From assembly GCF_014306105.1 (NCBI RefSeq), contig NZ_JACRVF010000001.1, positions 434,001 to 498,000 on the forward strand: a stretch of 64,000 bases of DNA, in the 5' to 3' direction. Source of the DNA: Pontibacter cellulosilyticus. Its GTDB lineage: Bacteria > Bacteroidota > Bacteroidia > Cytophagales > Hymenobacteraceae. Position numbers and translations under genes: made by a program. Of this stretch, positions 17,194-26,664 are shown in pieces (the first letter of the stretch is position 1; each line of letters starts with the position of its first letter). The notes under the pieces are model-generated. The model worked only from the letters and a program-made list of their open reading frames with translations, ran no database searches and was not told the origin of the DNA.

Positions 17194-17778
17194 ATGAAAG
17201 CATTCCGTTTACAGAATACCCTTGCTATTGCCCTCATGCTGGTACTGTTGAGTTCCTGCATGGTTACATCCGGAATAAAAAACACGAGTAGCATTATAGC
17301 ACCAGGAGCCAATACTAAGTTATACCGCACATACAGTTGGTATCAGCCTAATCCGGCTGCTCCGGCTTCTTTTGACAAAGGATACAAAGGAGAATTGAAC
17401 GAACGCATAGTAAAAGCGGTAGAAACTGAGTTGCAAGAAAAAGGCTACAAGAAAGTAACGGAGAACCCGGATGTACTGCTGGCTTACGACTTAAGCGTTT
17501 CGGTGCCTGTAGAAAAAGATGCTCCCGGTACTTATCCTAATGGGTTTGGCTACAGCTATGCCTATATGAGTGGTTACAGGTATAACTATGGCAATGCCGG
17601 TTTGCCTGGCTACCGCGCTGTTGATTTATTCAAATCCGGCACCCTGATCATAGACTTCATCAGTCCTAAAACAAACCAACTGGTTTGGCGCGGCTGGACG
17701 GAAGGTGCTTTTGATGACTTTAGTGCCGGCAATGGCAAAGTGCAGCAGGAGGTAGAGGAGATTCTGAATAAGCTTTAA
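17194..17778 (+). CDS. DUF4136 domain lipoprotein
   Basis: Exported lipoprotein of 194 residues, function unknown. The start at 17194 gives MKAFRLQNTLAIALML and a lipobox LLSSC with Cys22; the in-frame ATG at 17137 would add 19 residues, bury the signal peptide and lie before the likely promoter. The mature part has the DUF4136 pattern: YRTYSWYQPNP early, a helix with ELNERIVKAVETEL, a VLLAYDLSV strand, a Tyr/Gly-rich insertion (about 125-150) and the closing LVWRGWTEGAF. It stands alone between two minus-strand genes and meets the antiporter gene tail to tail. Confidence 0.88.
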   Translation: MKAFRLQNTLAIALMLVLLSSCMVTSGIKNTSSIIAPGANTKLYRTYSWYQPNPAAPASFDKGYKGELNERIVKAVETELQEKGYKKVTENPDVLLAYDLSVSVPVEKDAPGTYPNGFGYSYAYMSGYRYNYGNAGLPGYRAVDLFKSGTLIIDFISPKTNQLVWRGWTEGAFDDFSAGNGKVQQEVEEILNKL

Positions 17779-17827
17779 GTATAAACCGGCCTGATAAACA
17801 TCAATACCGTCTAATTATTTTTAGTTA

Positions 17828-19822
17828 TCAATTTGCCTTCAGGTAATTATTGAAGCGCATTACATCGTCGGGTTTACCTACTACATACACAATATCGCCT
17901 GTTTTTATTTGTGTAGAAGCGTTGATGTCAAGTATCGTCTGAGCCTCTCTCTTTATTGCTACAATTGTGATGCTAAAGTTGTTGCGTATATTTGCTTCAA
18001 TGAGAGGTTTATCTACAATATCCTGATCGCCTGTATATACCCTGAGGCTTGCCACTTCAATTTCCTGTAGGTCCAGGTCGAGATTCGTACCGGTGGTGTT
18101 GCGGCCTGCCATACTTCGCAGCATATCATAATTATCTGCGCGAATCATTTGTGTAAAGGATTCTATTTGATCGCGGGGCAGCAGGTATTTAGAAAGCACA
18201 CGGGTAAAAATCTCGATAGATGTTTCAAACTCCTCCGGAATCACCTCGTCGGCTCCAATCTGGTAATTCTCCTCCATCTCCTGCACAAAACGAGTGCGTA
18301 CAATGATATGCACCTTATCGCTTACCAGCCTGATACTGGAGATGATACGCTTGGTAGCCTCTGGGTCTGAAATAGCAATTACCACCACACGTGCTTTATG
18401 GATGTTTACATGCGAAAGTATAATGTTGTGCACGGCATCTCCGTAAAGAATGGGTTCACCCAATACCCGTTCGTGGCGTACAGTTACCGCATTTAACTCA
18501 ATTATTACATAAGGAATATTGGCATGCTTGGCGGCCTTGGCTACATTTCGCCCGTTAATGCCAAAGCCAATTATCACAATGTGGTCAGTAAGTTCTGGTA
18601 CGTCATGATGCTCAGGGGCGTCGTGTTGGTCAAAAGGAATTGGATCCTGCGAACTACCAAAAAGAGAACTGATTGAGTTACTCAACCTGTGGTAAGAATT
18701 GATCACAAAGGGAGAAACCGCCATGGTGAGCAACGAAACAGACAGGAAATATTGGTAAGTTTCCTGCGATAGCACCCCGTTCTCGATGCCTGTATTTGAA
18801 AGTATAAAGGCAAACTCACCTACCTGGAAAAGCGATAAACCTACCAGTATAGAGATACGCATTGGGTATTGAAGGATACGTGCCGCCATAGTAGCCACAA
18901 AAGCTTTTAGCAGGAAAGTAGCCGCAGTAAAGGCAAGTATAGGCAGCAGGTGCTGCAACATAAAAGCAAAGTCCAGCAGCATTCCAATAGATACAAAGAA
19001 GAAGCTGGTAAATATCTCCCTGAAAGGCAGTATGTTGCTGGTGGCCTGGTGGCTGTATTCCGACTCCGAAATGATAAGACCGGCCATAAACGCACCCAGC
19101 GCCAGCGACAAACCCATGCTGGAGGTAAGCCAAGCCACAGCAAAGCAAATCACAACAATGCTAAGTATAAATAGCTCTTTGCTTTTAGTGCGGGCTACCA
19201 GGTAGAGTAGCTTAGGAACAAGGTACCGAGCGCTTATTAATACAAATACAATCACAAAAACGCCTTTTAACGCCATCAAGAGCAGTTCGAAGGCAATGTT
19301 TTGCGTGCCACCAGCCATCAGTGGCGTAAGCAGCATCATGGGCACCACGATAATATCTTGGAAAATAAGTATGCCCAACACAGTTTTGCCTTGCGGGCTG
19401 TTAATCTCACCTTTGTCTTGCAGCAGTTTTAAGACAATGGCTGTACTGCTCAGGGAGATCAGAAAACCCATAAAAATAGCTTCGCCAGTGCTGAACTTTA
19501 AAAGCAGCATAATGCCGGCAACAAGTATAATCGTAGCCAGCACCTGTGCCGAACCGCCAAGCAATACTGTTCTTTTTATCATGGCCAAGTTGCGCAGCGA
19601 GAATTCCATACCAATGATAAACAGCAACAGGATAACACCTATCTCTGCCAGTATCTCAATGTCATGTGTTTCGTTGATGAGGCTGAGGCCATGCGGACCG
19701 GCAATTACTCCCGTGGCTAAGAAACCCAATATGGTTGGCAGCTTGAGGCGCTGGAAAAACAGTATGACAATTACTGCCAGGCCCAATATAATCACGACAT
19801 CAGAGAGTAATGGTATCTCCAT
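17828..19822 (-). CDS. CPA2-family cation:proton antiporter with TrkA domains (KefB-like)
   Basis: Inner-membrane antiporter of 664 residues that would exchange K+ (or Na+) for protons. About 12-13 hydrophobic helices fill residues 1-390; the family-typical GxxxxG and FFVSIGM segments are visible. A TrkA-N (RCK) domain follows at about 415-535 with the nucleotide motif IIGFGINGRN, then a TrkA-C domain at about 570-660 ending VVGKPDDVMRF. This full-length two-part RCK layout suits ligand-gated KefB/KefC-type transporters. No KefG/KefF partner is adjacent. Start at 19822 gives MEIPLLSDVVIILG, directly entering the first helix. Confidence 0.92.
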   Translation of the reverse strand: MEIPLLSDVVIILGLAVIVILFFQRLKLPTILGFLATGVIAGPHGLSLINETHDIEILAEIGVILLLFIIGMEFSLRNLAMIKRTVLLGGSAQVLATIILVAGIMLLLKFSTGEAIFMGFLISLSSTAIVLKLLQDKGEINSPQGKTVLGILIFQDIIVVPMMLLTPLMAGGTQNIAFELLLMALKGVFVIVFVLISARYLVPKLLYLVARTKSKELFILSIVVICFAVAWLTSSMGLSLALGAFMAGLIISESEYSHQATSNILPFREIFTSFFFVSIGMLLDFAFMLQHLLPILAFTAATFLLKAFVATMAARILQYPMRISILVGLSLFQVGEFAFILSNTGIENGVLSQETYQYFLSVSLLTMAVSPFVINSYHRLSNSISSLFGSSQDPIPFDQHDAPEHHDVPELTDHIVIIGFGINGRNVAKAAKHANIPYVIIELNAVTVRHERVLGEPILYGDAVHNIILSHVNIHKARVVVIAISDPEATKRIISSIRLVSDKVHIIVRTRFVQEMEENYQIGADEVIPEEFETSIEIFTRVLSKYLLPRDQIESFTQMIRADNYDMLRSMAGRNTTGTNLDLDLQEIEVASLRVYTGDQDIVDKPLIEANIRNNFSITIVAIKREAQTILDINASTQIKTGDIVYVVGKPDDVMRFNNYLKAN

Positions 19823-19932
19823 TGGTTGCTCTTAAGTGTAGAATAGTGTTGATGAATGGTTAAATACTAATATTTTAGATTTTCTTAGGGTTGCATTGGC
19901 AAATAAGGACCTTTACATAAAAGACCTCATTG

Positions 19933-20589
19933 TTAGTTGCCTTCCCACTCTTTATAAAACTGCTGCAGAAAAGTCTCCATGTACTGGTGGCGCTGTTCTG
20001 CTATCCTGCGGGCAGCTTTTGTATGCATACGGTCTTTTAGGAGTAAAAGCTTTTCGTAGAAGTGATTTATAGTAGGAGCGGTGCTTGCTTTGTAGTCTTC
20101 AAATGAAGTATGCAGTACCGGTTTTACCTCTGGGTCATACAACAAACGGTCTTTGTGCCCGCCGTAAGCGAAAGTCCTGGCAATACCAATCGCGCCAATG
20201 GCATCCAGTCTGTCAGCGTCCTGCACAATGCGCCCTTCTATACTTGACATGGCAGACGACGTGCCCGCTCCCTTAAAGCAAAGCTCCTGTATGATGGTGC
20301 AAATGTGTTGTATATCAGCTTCTAATATATTATGTCGCTCCAGCCACTCACGGGCCATGCGCGGCCCCACAGTCTCATCGCCGTTGTGAAATTTGTGGTC
20401 CCCGATATCGTGCAATAGAGCCGCCAGTTCCACTATATGCACGTTAGCAGTAGGCTCTTCTATAGCTATACTTTGTGCATTCTTCCAGACGCGGTAAATA
20501 TGCCACCAATCATGTCCTGATCCCTCACCAGATAAAAGTGATTTTACATGATCTGCGGTTTTTTGTATAAGTAGTTTTTGTGAGTGCAT
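19933..20589 (-). CDS. HD-domain phosphohydrolase (YedJ-like)
   Basis: Soluble metal-dependent phosphohydrolase of 218 residues. The HD fold is shown by His30 (GHDWWHIYRV), the pair His60-Asp61 (LLHDIGDHKF) and Asp175-region residues after VQDADRLDAIGAIGIARTF, the last being the segment most typical of the YedJ branch. The substrate of this branch is not established; a nucleotide is the usual assumption. It lies 35 bp downstream of the unknown minus-strand gene that ends at 20625 and may share its transcript. Confidence 0.88.
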   Translation of the reverse strand: MHSQKLLIQKTADHVKSLLSGEGSGHDWWHIYRVWKNAQSIAIEEPTANVHIVELAALLHDIGDHKFHNGDETVGPRMAREWLERHNILEADIQHICTIIQELCFKGAGTSSAMSSIEGRIVQDADRLDAIGAIGIARTFAYGGHKDRLLYDPEVKPVLHTSFEDYKASTAPTINHFYEKLLLLKDRMHTKAARRIAEQRHQYMETFLQQFYKEWEGN

Positions 20590-20624
20590 GGGCTTTCTAT
20601 CAGTAGAAGCCCAAAACTCTATAA

Positions 20625-21116
20625 TTATTCGCTATACAACAAACTTGATGGTACGAACGCTTTATTTTCTTGCTGTAGCGGTTCGAGATTGATATTCTGG
20701 AGCAATTCATTTTCCATTATAGCTGCCCAAGTGTTGAGGTAAAGTACTACATCATCACGTACGTTATGCTTCAGGTAGGGAGTACCTGCAGGAAGTTGAG
20801 CCAGTATGTTCTTATCAGACAGGCGTTCCAGGTTGGCTAGGTCTTCCCTTGTAAGGCCAGATTCCAGCATCTTATCTATTAAAGTATCTAAAGGCAAGTT
20901 GCTTTGTGGGCAGTAGTCTCTCAATTGTTCTGCCCAGTCGCCGTAACGTGTCATCGCAGCCTTATGTATCTCTCCTTTGTTGTAGTTTGTGATCGTCTGG
21001 GCCAGGTGACCACAGTTGCAGCTGCCCATGTGTCCCCATTGATAGGGAGCGCCATTCTTTAAGCGCCTGGCAGTTTCTCGTAGCATCCGGATGATCTTTA
21101 TTGAACTTCTTGCCAT
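20625..21116 (-). CDS. Conserved-looking hypothetical protein with a CNCGHL motif
   Basis: 163-residue soluble protein that I do not recognise. The N-terminus is basic and helical (SIKIIRMLRETARRL). Near residue 33 it has GSCNCGHLAQT, a Cys-x-Cys-x2-His cluster that might bind a metal. The rest is charged and helical, with GLTREDLANLERLSDK and a final helix carrying YLNTWAAIMENEL. No signal peptide or membrane helix is seen. Codon use matches its neighbours. It probably precedes the HD hydrolase in one transcript, which suggests nothing firm about function. Confidence 0.7.
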   Translation of the reverse strand: MARSSIKIIRMLRETARRLKNGAPYQWGHMGSCNCGHLAQTITNYNKGEIHKAAMTRYGDWAEQLRDYCPQSNLPLDTLIDKMLESGLTREDLANLERLSDKNILAQLPAGTPYLKHNVRDDVVLYLNTWAAIMENELLQNINLEPLQQENKAFVPSSLLYSE

Positions 21117-21281
21117 ACTATTGTAAATTTGTGTTTTTAACTCATTAGAGACCTTTTTTCTTTTATACGAGTGTGTTTTGATCCTGTGCCTCTGGTTTTA
21201 TTATAATAACCAATAAAAAGCCAGATGTTCACTAGAGTAGAAGCATAAAGGTTTATCACAAAATTTTATATCAGCTCCTAA

Positions 21282-22115
21282 ATGACCCTTACGATTAAAT
21301 GCTTTTTCCTGATTATTTCTATTGTCTTTGTTTGCTCTTCCTATCATGAGGCTAATGCCCAGATACTGAACATTGAACGGTCAAGGGTCAGCCAGGATAC
21401 AGTGAACTACCTGACAGGCAAAGTGGGAGCCAACTTCTCGATGTTTAACCGAAATGCAGGCAAGAACAATCCGAACAACTACCTGCAGCTAACATTTACA
21501 GGTGATCTGGCGTATATTTCCGGTAAACACAGTTACCTTCTTTTGAACTACTACAACTACCTGCTGGTAAACTACGATTCGCGTGAACTGCGAAACACTG
21601 TTGCCAGTACCGGCTACTCTCACCTTCGGGCAAACCTGCACCGTAAACGCAAATTATCTTACGAGCTTTTTGCACAAGCCCAGGCTGACAAGGCCCGTGG
21701 ACTTGAACTGCGTACCCTATTAGGAGGAGGGGTAAGATTGGCCTTACTGCGCGAAAATGACTTCACTTTATACTTTGGAACTGGCGTGATGCACGAGCAT
21801 GAAGAGTGGGAAAAGCCAGAGCAGGACCAGATACTTGTTGTGTCGGATCTACCAAAATCTACCAATTACATAAGTGCCAAGGCGAAGCTAAGCGAACACA
21901 TTTCTACCGACGGTATTGCTTACTACCAGGTAGGGTACGATCGTATAATTGATGACTTCCGGAACAGAATAAGCGGAGATGTATCACTTAATTTTAAAGT
22001 GAACAGTAAATTCTCCTTCCGAACAAACTTCAACTGTGTGTTTGAGGATGAGCCTATTGTGCCGGTAACGCGCTTTGTCTATGCTATTTCCAACGGCGTG
22101 CAGGTTAATTTTTAA
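21282..22115 (+). CDS. DUF481 family outer-membrane beta-barrel protein
   Basis: 277-residue exported protein. Residues 1-26 are a signal peptide (core FFLIISIVFVC, likely cleavage after HEANA). The mature part has regularly alternating aromatic strands (YLQLTFTGDLAYISG, HSYLLLNYYNYLLVN, YELFAQAQADKARG, LYFGTGVMHEHEE) and finishes with a strand ending in Phe (SNGVQVNF), as expected for an outer-membrane barrel. The DUF481 assignment rests on the overall pattern. It is 128 bp before the polysaccharide export gene; whether it belongs to that locus is unclear. Confidence 0.8.
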   Translation: MTLTIKCFFLIISIVFVCSSYHEANAQILNIERSRVSQDTVNYLTGKVGANFSMFNRNAGKNNPNNYLQLTFTGDLAYISGKHSYLLLNYYNYLLVNYDSRELRNTVASTGYSHLRANLHRKRKLSYELFAQAQADKARGLELRTLLGGGVRLALLRENDFTLYFGTGVMHEHEEWEKPEQDQILVVSDLPKSTNYISAKAKLSEHISTDGIAYYQVGYDRIIDDFRNRISGDVSLNFKVNSKFSFRTNFNCVFEDEPIVPVTRFVYAISNGVQVNF

Positions 22116-22243
22116 AATGATTTTGCTGAAAATGCCTCTAATACTATTAAATTAGACAATAAAATCCCTAATTTGTACTTTGTAAGTTAGGTTTAAACTG
22201 CTGAACTTACCGTACCTAAAGAACTTAATCACGACCAAACCAA

Positions 22244-23026
22244 ATGCGCAAGCCCTTTATCGCATTTTATATAATATTAGGCCTATTTTGCTTCGCTTCC
22301 TGTGTACCGCAGAAAAAGATTATCCTCTTGCAGGAGAACCCAAAGGTGAAGGACATTGCAAGAGCCGATGAGCTTTTAAGGACATTTGACCTGAAGCAGC
22401 CGGTTTATACTTTACAGCCAGGTGACGTACTATCGCTAAAAGTGCAGAGCACCACACCTACCGAATATAACTTCCTAAGTACAGGCGTTTCAACTTTTGG
22501 CGCCACAGACCCAGTTCTGGATGGTTATACTTTAGATGCGGAAGGTAATATGGTTTTGCCTGTAATTGGCAAAGTTAACCTTAACGGTTTGAGCATGCCT
22601 GAAGCCAGAATAAAAGTTACAGAAGCGCTAAAGCCTTATCTAACAGAGCCTACTGTTAATCTGCGTCTGCTCACTTTTAGATATACCGTAATAGGAGAGG
22701 GCGGTGGTCAGGGACAGTTTACAACATACCAAGATAATATTAATGTTCTTGAAGCAATCGCTAATGCCGGTGGTTTTAGTCCATATTCTGATAGGGCTAG
22801 TATAAAACTAATTCGTTACGAAAATGGACAAGCTAAACTATACAAATTTAGTGTGCTTGATGATAATGTACTGGCAATGTCTAATTTTTACCTGAAGCCA
22901 AACGACACCATTGTAATAGATCCACTTCCTGCTAAATATGTTCAGGAAAACTTGTTGGCAAATATTGGCCTGACTCTTTCTCTTATTGCAACCTTGACAG
23001 TGCTGATAGACCGGTTCTTAAGATAG
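22244..23026 (+). CDS. wza: Wza-like polysaccharide export lipoprotein
   Basis: Outer-membrane export channel component (OPX family), 260 residues. Lipobox FASC with Cys20. A Poly_export domain (about 50-140: YTLQPGDVLSLKVQ ... VLPVIGKVNLNGLSM) is followed by one SLBB-type domain (about 145-225: VIGEGGGQGQFT ... NVLEAIANAGG). Unlike E. coli Wza, the protein is short and ends in a hydrophobic helix (IGLTLSLIATLTVLI) instead of an amphipathic barrel helix. This short form with a membrane tail is usual in Bacteroidota. It starts the polysaccharide locus and is followed after 28 bp by the Wzc kinase. Confidence 0.92.
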   Translation: MRKPFIAFYIILGLFCFASCVPQKKIILLQENPKVKDIARADELLRTFDLKQPVYTLQPGDVLSLKVQSTTPTEYNFLSTGVSTFGATDPVLDGYTLDAEGNMVLPVIGKVNLNGLSMPEARIKVTEALKPYLTEPTVNLRLLTFRYTVIGEGGGQGQFTTYQDNINVLEAIANAGGFSPYSDRASIKLIRYENGQAKLYKFSVLDDNVLAMSNFYLKPNDTIVIDPLPAKYVQENLLANIGLTLSLIATLTVLIDRFLR

Positions 23027-23054
23027 TGTAAACTACAAAGTAATTTTTTCTGAA

Positions 23055-25427
23055 TTGGAAAATAAAAATACACAAGATACAGGTTTCGACCTGATAAAGT
23101 TAGCCGCTAAAGTTCTAAGTTATTGGTACTTTATACTTGTCTCCGTAATTATTGCGCTTACCATTGCCTTCTTGGTCAATAGGTATACTATACCACAGTA
23201 CCAGGTAAGCTCGGCGGTAATGGTTAACGAACCCGTTAAAGATGGTGCCTCTGCAGCAGCTGTGCTTTATGGTTCAGAGATCTTTCAAAGTACTAAAAGC
23301 CTTACAAATGAATCTATTCTATTAAAAACAGCGGCCCTTGCTTTACAGACAATTCAAAAATTAGATTTTGATGTGTCTTACTACCAAGAAGGTAATATAA
23401 AATTGTCTGAGCTATATGGAGGTAGCTTCTTGATAAATGTAGAAATAGATTCAACTTCTACCAATCTTCCGTATGATGTGCTGTTTAGAGTAAATTTCAG
23501 TGAAAACAACACCCAGTACCGATTAACTACTGAAGATGGCTATTGGAGTAGCCTCCTCGCTAAAAAGGAGTTCAGTTTAGGAAAGAGTTATGAAGTAGGA
23601 GGCTTCGTATTCACATTGCATGCATCTCCTAAAGAGTCTAATTATCCCTTACTTTTTAAAGTAAATAACCCAGAAGCGCTCGCCTGGCAGTATGCAGGTG
23701 CATTGGATGTTTCTCCCTACGCAAAAGGATCTTCCGCTTTAACGCTTAAATTGTCTGGCCCTACACCAGCCAAGGATATAGATTTCTTGAATGCCCACAT
23801 GGAAACCTATAAAGAGAATAACCTGGCAATAAAGAACACAAACGCTACAAATACACTAAACTTTATAGATGAGCAGTTGCAGCAGATCAGCGACTCCTTA
23901 TATTTTATTGAGACACGACTCGAATCTTTTAAGAAGAATAATGCTGCACTTGATTTGAGTTCTGAAGGAGGCAAGCTAGCCGGAGAGATACAAATTCTTG
24001 AACAAGAAAAGGCTGAGCTACTGGTAAAAGATAAATATTTCCAGTACCTGCGCAACTATCTTAAAAAAGGTATAGACAGTGAGGTTGTTGTAGCCCCGGC
24101 TAATCTTGGGATTTCCGATCCGGTGCTAAACCAATCTGTCTTACAGCTAATAGAACTGCAGTCTGAAATTTCAACGCTGTCTCAGCGGCCTAATGCTGCC
24201 AATACTATTATTGCAAATGAGTTACGGGTGAAGCGTCAGCAGTTCCGTGAATTAAAGGATGTTATACTGGAAAATCTCTCCAGTATTGAAAGTGCTAATA
24301 ACATTGCTCTTCGCGATATTGATAGAAGAATAGCAAGGGCTACGGCTTCTCTAAAAAAATTACCTGCTGCTGAAAGACAGCTTATTAACATTCAACGCTT
24401 ATATAACCTGAGTGAGAATTTGTATGTCTTCCTGATGGAGAAAAGAGCGGAGGCTGGCATTGCCAAGGCTGCCAACGCATCAGATGTTACCATACTGAGC
24501 AGTGCAGGCGTATCAGCTCAGATATCACCTACAACATCTAAAAACTATACCACGGCACTCTTACTAGGCTTGGCTATACCCATCGGGCTGATCTTCCTTA
24601 AAGATTTACTTAATAATAAAATAAGCACTACGGAGGATGTAAAAAAACTTACAAGTCTTCCGATTTTAGGTATGGTCGGACACAATAAAAAAGAGAATCA
24701 TAATCTTATCGATCAGAATCCTAAGTCCGCACTCTCAGAAGCTTTTAGAACAGTGCGCTCTAACCTCCGCTTCATGACGAACCACGAATCGGAAGAGGGT
24801 AAAATCTTTGTTATTACTTCCTCAATCAGTGGGGAAGGCAAAACTTTTTCAGCTAAAAACCTGGCTTACATATTTGCTATATCCGGTGAACGCACTATTC
24901 TTATAAATGCAGATATGCGAAAGCCAAACAATAACACAGATTTTGGCGTAAGCAGCGGTGTCGGCCTGAGTAACTATTTGGCAGGGTATGCCAACATGGA
25001 TGAAGTTATACATCCAACCTTACAAGAGGGACTGTACATTTTGCCTTCCGGTGAGATTCCTCCTAACCCATCTGAGCTCCTGCTTAACAAACGCATGAGC
25101 TACCTGGTAGAGGAATTGAAGCGGCGCTTCGACTATATCATACTGGATACGCCTCCGGTTGGTATACTATCAGATGGATTAGAGCTGATGCAGGTAGCCG
25201 ATGCAAACATCTTTATGGTAAGGCAGAACTATACTTTTAAAAGCTTCCTGTCTAACATCCAGCAGCAGTATGAATCAGGTAAAATAAAGAATACAGCCAT
25301 TCTCTTTAATGACGTTGACTTTAAGAAGTTAAATTATGGCTACGGGTATGGCTATGGCTACGGCTATGGGTATTATGCTGAGGACGTGCAGGCAAAGCCA
25401 TGGTGGAAGAGGCTGACAAGTGTGTAA
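23055..25427 (+). CDS. wzc: Wzc-like polysaccharide co-polymerase with BY-kinase domain
   Basis: Inner-membrane protein of 790 residues that sets chain length and phosphorylates itself on tyrosine. Translation begins at TTG 23055 (MENKNTQ); no ATG occurs for more than 50 codons, and the Wzz domain starts straight after. TM1 is about 20-43, a long periplasmic part with coiled coils spans 45-490, and TM2 is about 497-515. The kinase domain carries Walker A SSISGEGKTF (about 592), Walker A' INADMRKP and Walker B YIILDTPPVG. The end is a tyrosine cluster of repeated Tyr-Gly pairs (NYGYGYGYGYGYGYYAED), the likely phosphorylation tail. Kinase and co-polymerase are fused here, as in Gram-negative Wzc. 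Confidence 0.93.
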   Translation: MENKNTQDTGFDLIKLAAKVLSYWYFILVSVIIALTIAFLVNRYTIPQYQVSSAVMVNEPVKDGASAAAVLYGSEIFQSTKSLTNESILLKTAALALQTIQKLDFDVSYYQEGNIKLSELYGGSFLINVEIDSTSTNLPYDVLFRVNFSENNTQYRLTTEDGYWSSLLAKKEFSLGKSYEVGGFVFTLHASPKESNYPLLFKVNNPEALAWQYAGALDVSPYAKGSSALTLKLSGPTPAKDIDFLNAHMETYKENNLAIKNTNATNTLNFIDEQLQQISDSLYFIETRLESFKKNNAALDLSSEGGKLAGEIQILEQEKAELLVKDKYFQYLRNYLKKGIDSEVVVAPANLGISDPVLNQSVLQLIELQSEISTLSQRPNAANTIIANELRVKRQQFRELKDVILENLSSIESANNIALRDIDRRIARATASLKKLPAAERQLINIQRLYNLSENLYVFLMEKRAEAGIAKAANASDVTILSSAGVSAQISPTTSKNYTTALLLGLAIPIGLIFLKDLLNNKISTTEDVKKLTSLPILGMVGHNKKENHNLIDQNPKSALSEAFRTVRSNLRFMTNHESEEGKIFVITSSISGEGKTFSAKNLAYIFAISGERTILINADMRKPNNNTDFGVSSGVGLSNYLAGYANMDEVIHPTLQEGLYILPSGEIPPNPSELLLNKRMSYLVEELKRRFDYIILDTPPVGILSDGLELMQVADANIFMVRQNYTFKSFLSNIQQQYESGKIKNTAILFNDVDFKKLNYGYGYGYGYGYGYYAEDVQAKPWWKRLTSV

Positions 25428-25463
25428 GTAAAATTTGATAAGATTAATCGTACAATTATAACT

Positions 25464-26408
25464 ATGGAGTTAGACTCTAAAATATATGTTGCGGGACATC
25501 GGGGAATGGTTGGCTCTGCGATTTTAAAAAAATTAAAGAGCAGCGGCTATGAGAATATTATAACACGTACCTCTTCGGAGCTTGACCTGCGTAATCAGCA
25601 GGCTGTACATGATTTTTTTGAATCTGAAAAACCAGATTTTGTTTTTTTAGCTGCAGCAAAAGTGGGAGGTATTCAGGCAAACAATATATACAGGGCAGAT
25701 TTCCTGTATGACAATGTACTTATAGAGGCAAACATTATACATGCCGCCTATTTAAATAAGGTTACAAAACTTATGTTTCTGGGGTCATCGTGCATATATC
25801 CTAAAATGGCGCCTCAGCCTCTTAAGGAGGAGTATTTACTTACAGGCCCTCTAGAGCAGACGAATGAGCCTTATGCTATTGCGAAGATTGCCGGCATTAA
25901 ACTTTGTGAGGCCTACCGTGACCAGTACGGCTGTAACTTTATCAGCGTAATGCCTACTAACCTGTATGGATACAACGATAATTATGACTTGAATAATTCT
26001 CATGTACTACCTGCTCTAATAAGGAAGTTTCATGAGGCTAAGGAAAGCGGCGCATCTGAGGTTGTAGTTTGGGGCACAGGTAGCCCAATGCGTGAATTCC
26101 TGTTTGCTGATGATCTGGCAGACGCCTGCATTTACCTGATGAAGCACTACAATGAAAGGACGCTCGTAAATATCGGTACAGGAGAAGATATTTCAATTAA
26201 AGACCTGGCGCTGCTTATTAAAGAAGTTGTCGGCTTTGAAGGAGAGCTTACTTTTGACACCACAAAACCAGATGGAACGCCTCGTAAATTAATGGATGTT
26301 AGTAAACTGCATAGCACAGGCTTCAAACATAAGATTGAGCTGAAAGAGGGAATAGCCTTAGCATATGCAGACTTTAGAAAAAAGTATACCTCGCCAGCCC
26401 TCCAGTAA
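25464..26408 (+). CDS. fcl: GDP-L-fucose synthase
   Basis: Epimerase-reductase that turns GDP-4-keto-6-deoxymannose into GDP-L-fucose, 314 residues, standard length. The Rossmann motif [10 protein letters not shown] is at 11-20, Ser108 lies in FLGSSCIYP, and the catalytic pair Tyr137/Lys141 in [10 protein letters not shown] is intact; Cys110 and His near 180 ([10 protein letters not shown]) are the usual epimerisation residues. The gene is 36 bp after wzc. Its partner gmd follows after 256 bp, in the reverse of the biochemical order, with dispersed repeats between them. Confidence 0.96.
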   Translation: MELDSKIYVAGHRGMVGSAILKKLKSSGYENIITRTSSELDLRNQQAVHDFFESEKPDFVFLAAAKVGGIQANNIYRADFLYDNVLIEANIIHAAYLNKVTKLMFLGSSCIYPKMAPQPLKEEYLLTGPLEQTNEPYAIAKIAGIKLCEAYRDQYGCNFISVMPTNLYGYNDNYDLNNSHVLPALIRKFHEAKESGASEVVVWGTGSPMREFLFADDLADACIYLMKHYNERTLVNIGTGEDISIKDLALLIKEVVGFEGELTFDTTKPDGTPRKLMDVSKLHSTGFKHKIELKEGIALAYADFRKKYTSPALQ

Positions 26409-26442
26409 TAACAAGGGAGGGTGCTAAAATTATCACTCTTCT

Positions 26443-26523
26443 TGTTATTTCGAGCACCGCGAAACCTATAGAATTTGCCCAGAAGATATTCTATAAAGAT
26501 ATCTCTCCAAGGTCGAGATGACA
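26443..26523 (-). repeat. Dispersed imperfect-palindrome repeat, copy A
   Basis: An 81-bp intergenic element whose reverse complement starts TGTCATCTCGAC and ends CTCGAAATAACA, so its ends are inverted repeats (about 10 of 13). The first half matches the element at 59075-59157 closely (shared TGTCATCTCGAC, GGAGAGAT, CTTTATAGAA, ATCTG), but in the opposite orientation. It has no coding capacity and looks like an extragenic palindromic or MITE-like repeat. Confidence 0.65.
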
Positions 26524-26530
26524 AATAGCG

Positions 26531-26563
26531 AATTCCCCTCCTCGGAGGGGCCAGGGGTGGGTT
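26531..26563. repeat. CCCCTCC/GGAGGGG extragenic hairpin element
   Basis: CCCCTCC (26535-26541), two bases, GGAGGGG (26544-26550), then CCAGGGGTGGGTT. This type of GC-rich hairpin is familiar as a dispersed intergenic repeat in Bacteroidota (it produces spurious NPPLAPPRRG peptides in translation). It directly follows repeat copy A. It may also stop transcription between fcl and gmd. Confidence 0.55.
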
Positions 26564-26664
26564 AGAGACGCACATATAATTAAAAAAAGAATCAGAAACC
26601 TAACTTCAAATAAGAAGTATAAGCATCTGAATATATAAACCCTTTATTTATTAAAGACATTACA

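Noticed and set aside
26147-26575. Minus-strand reading frame over the end of fcl and the repeats
   Set aside because: It is a shadow of fcl joined to a translated dispersed repeat (NPPLAPPRRG type), not a gene.
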